Shown piece after piece: positions 62,309 through 64,000 of a stretch of 64,000 nucleotides of DNA. This DNA is from Clytia hemisphaerica (taxonomy: Eukaryota > Cnidaria > Hydrozoa > Leptothecata > Clytiidae), in contig CACVBU010000391.1 of assembly GCA_902728285.1 (NCBI GenBank), positions 248,001 to 312,000 on the forward strand, read 5' to 3'. The position numbers were made by a program, and so were the translations under genes. The stretch's first letter is position 1; every line of letters begins with the position of its first letter. A model generated the notes under the pieces. It was not told the DNA's origin. It searched no databases and saw only the letters and a program-made list of their open reading frames with translations.

Positions 62309-62424
62309 GTACCTTATCGGAGAAAAAAATATTTAATCGGGGTTTTTTTTCGTCGGGGAAAAATTTCGTCACCCCCTCAAAATTTTCATCACTTTCCCCC
62401 GACATTTTTTTCCCCGATAAGGTT
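62309..62424. mobile_element. Short copy of the TCGGGG foldback family (after the last CFAP70 exon in the window)
   Basis: TACCTTATCGGAGAAAAAAA opens and TTTTTCCCCGATAAGGT closes. In between are GTCGGGGAAAAATTTCGTCA and CCCTCAAAATTTTCATCACT, which match the outer parts of 57811-58359 in inverse orientation. The internal repeats are missing, so this looks like a solo end or internally deleted copy of 116 bp. Confidence 0.8.
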
Positions 62425-63486
62425 TTAAAAAGTGTGATGGAGATAAAAGTAGTATGAATTACTTGAATTTTTCAATTCAATTTTCGTTTTTGAGGCAGCC
62501 TGGTTATACGTAGTAACATTAAAATAAAGAAAGGTTGACTCTCAGAGCTTGCTTTGAGTTTCAATTTCAGCTTTGGTTGTAGGCCCTTGATAAAGCACTT
62601 TTCCATCTAGACGATGTTATCGTCCGTTACAGTGATAGTAAAGGCGGGAAAATATGACGGTATGGCGTTATGGCGGTATACGGAAAAAATCGGCGGGAGA
62701 GTTTCGAAGAAACGGACGATATCTCTTTGGCATAAAATTTTTTTTGCGGTTTTGCTTGGACTAACCAGTGAGACTGGTTAGTCGCTCCGTGGTGATAACC
62801 GCCTAAGTTTAAAGGCCGAGCTTGGTTCAAACGATCAGAAACACGCTGGTCTCTGGGAATGGATGAAGACACAAGGACAAGATGCAAGATGGATCTGTGG
62901 TTTTTCTGTGAAAATCCAGCTCATTATGGATTTTTTCTTCTTGGTTCATTTGTTTTATTGAGACTACAAAATAACTTAGTTTAAGGGAGTTCTTATTCCT
63001 CAAGTATGCTTCTGTAGAAAAGACACAGACTGACAGAGAAACAAAGTAGGTAAGTCAGTTTGTATATTTCTTATGAATCCTATGAATCACAGGCAGTGTT
63101 CTATTAGATATGTGAATACCCTCATACCTCCACTCTTAAAAAGTTATTTTCATCTGGTGTTAGCAGTTCTTTGACAACTTTGAAAAATGTCAAACAAAGT
63201 ACTTATTGTCAATTGTGGACTTTAAAAGACTGCTTTTAATATACTTCTTGTTCGAAAACTTTCACATTTTCTCATTTTGATTTGAATTGTCTAGAAGTTC
63301 AGTTACCTAGTCGTACCTGTAAAAATTATCAGATTATAATTCTAAATTTTCTAGGTAAAGAATCAGAAATTCAGAAATTGTATGCATGGGAAAATAATGA
63401 GAATATATGTGGCAGTAATTTGCAGAGAGCACAATACCGAAATGAAATATTTGGCACAGCATCCTGATGGTTTATTATTGAGATTA

Positions 63487-64000
63487 AGACTTGCAATCAC
63501 GACGTCCTATTGTATTATTTGAGAAAATGCCTTGCAATATTTAACTTAACGTCCTGGTATAATTTGAGATTATAACTTGGAATATTTCACTTCACGTCCT
63601 GATTTTTAATTTGGGATCATAACTTGGAATATTTCACTTCATGTCCTGGTTTAATTTGGGATTATAACTTGGAATATTTCACTTCACGTCCTGGTTTAAT
63701 TTGGGATTAACTTGGAATATTTCACTTCACGTCCTGGTATAATTTGGGATTATAACTTGGAATATTTCACTTGACGTCCTGGTACAATTTGAGATTATAA
63801 CTTGCAATATTTCACTTGACGTCCTGGTTTAATTTGAAATTATAACTTATTTCACTTGACGTCCTGGTACAATTTGAGATTATGACTTGGAATATTTCAC
63901 CAACGCCCTGGTATAAATGTAGACTGTTACTGAAATATGTTATCATGATATGCAATTTTTCACTTGACGTCCTGATATAATTTGAGATTATGACTTGGAA
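63487..64000. repeat. Tandem array, about 46-bp unit, about 11 copies, running off the window
   Basis: Units contain CACTTCACGTCCTGGTATAA, TTTGGGATTATAACTTGG and AATATTTCAC with moderate divergence (GACGTCC / CACGTCC, GTACAATTTGAG). Presumably intronic in CFAP70, since no exon was found after 62215. Confidence 0.93.

Noticed and set aside
62216-64000. Further CFAP70 exons (TPR part)
   Set aside because: I searched by eye for the conserved segment after LNDAEER and found nothing convincing; the region looks like a long intron with repeats.

Overview
This is a window of an animal nuclear genome: AT-rich DNA with short exons separated by GT-AG introns, long gene-poor stretches, and many non-autonomous repeats. 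A cnidarian or another early-branching animal fits best. The reasons are the repeat style and a decayed transposase tail carrying a PHD finger, a combination I associate with cnidarian pogo/Tigger-like elements. The species assignment is an inference and is not firm.

Four conserved genes, all on the + strand, were rebuilt by joining exons in phase. (1) 207-4161: the 3' part of ABCB7/Atm1, the mitochondrial ABC exporter, with six exons in the window. (2) 5838-12357: a GALNT11-like polypeptide N-acetylgalactosaminyltransferase, complete apart from a missing first lectin repeat. The intron at that spot carries a decayed LINE ORF1-like insertion. (3) 50641-53262: ACSF3, a malonyl-CoA/acyl-CoA synthetase, five exons. 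(4) 54086-62215: the N-terminal half of the ciliary protein CFAP70, 18 exons, continuing past the window end. The genes are not functionally linked to each other: Fe-S cluster export, Golgi O-glycosylation, mitochondrial fatty acid synthesis and cilium structure.

The 37 kb between 12.4 and 50.6 kb holds no recognisable conserved host gene. It contains a 40-bp satellite (about 34 units), a region of 450-490 bp repeats with a long (TTCG)n tract, a foldback element flanked by a 10-bp direct repeat, several hairpin MITEs, a long near-perfect palindrome, an iterated ACCCTTAGAGAGACT element in two orientations, and relics of a reverse transcriptase and of a PHD-tailed transposase. Introns of the four genes carry related elements: a tRNA-derived SINE, G-rich repeats, a pogo-type MITE and ACCTTATCGG-ended foldbacks.

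No tRNA or rRNA genes, CRISPR arrays or bacterial-type operons were seen. The most useful leads are the exon-skipped GALNT11 lectin domain beside a LINE-like insertion, a possible GC-AG intron in ABCB7, and the iterated-motif and foldback families.
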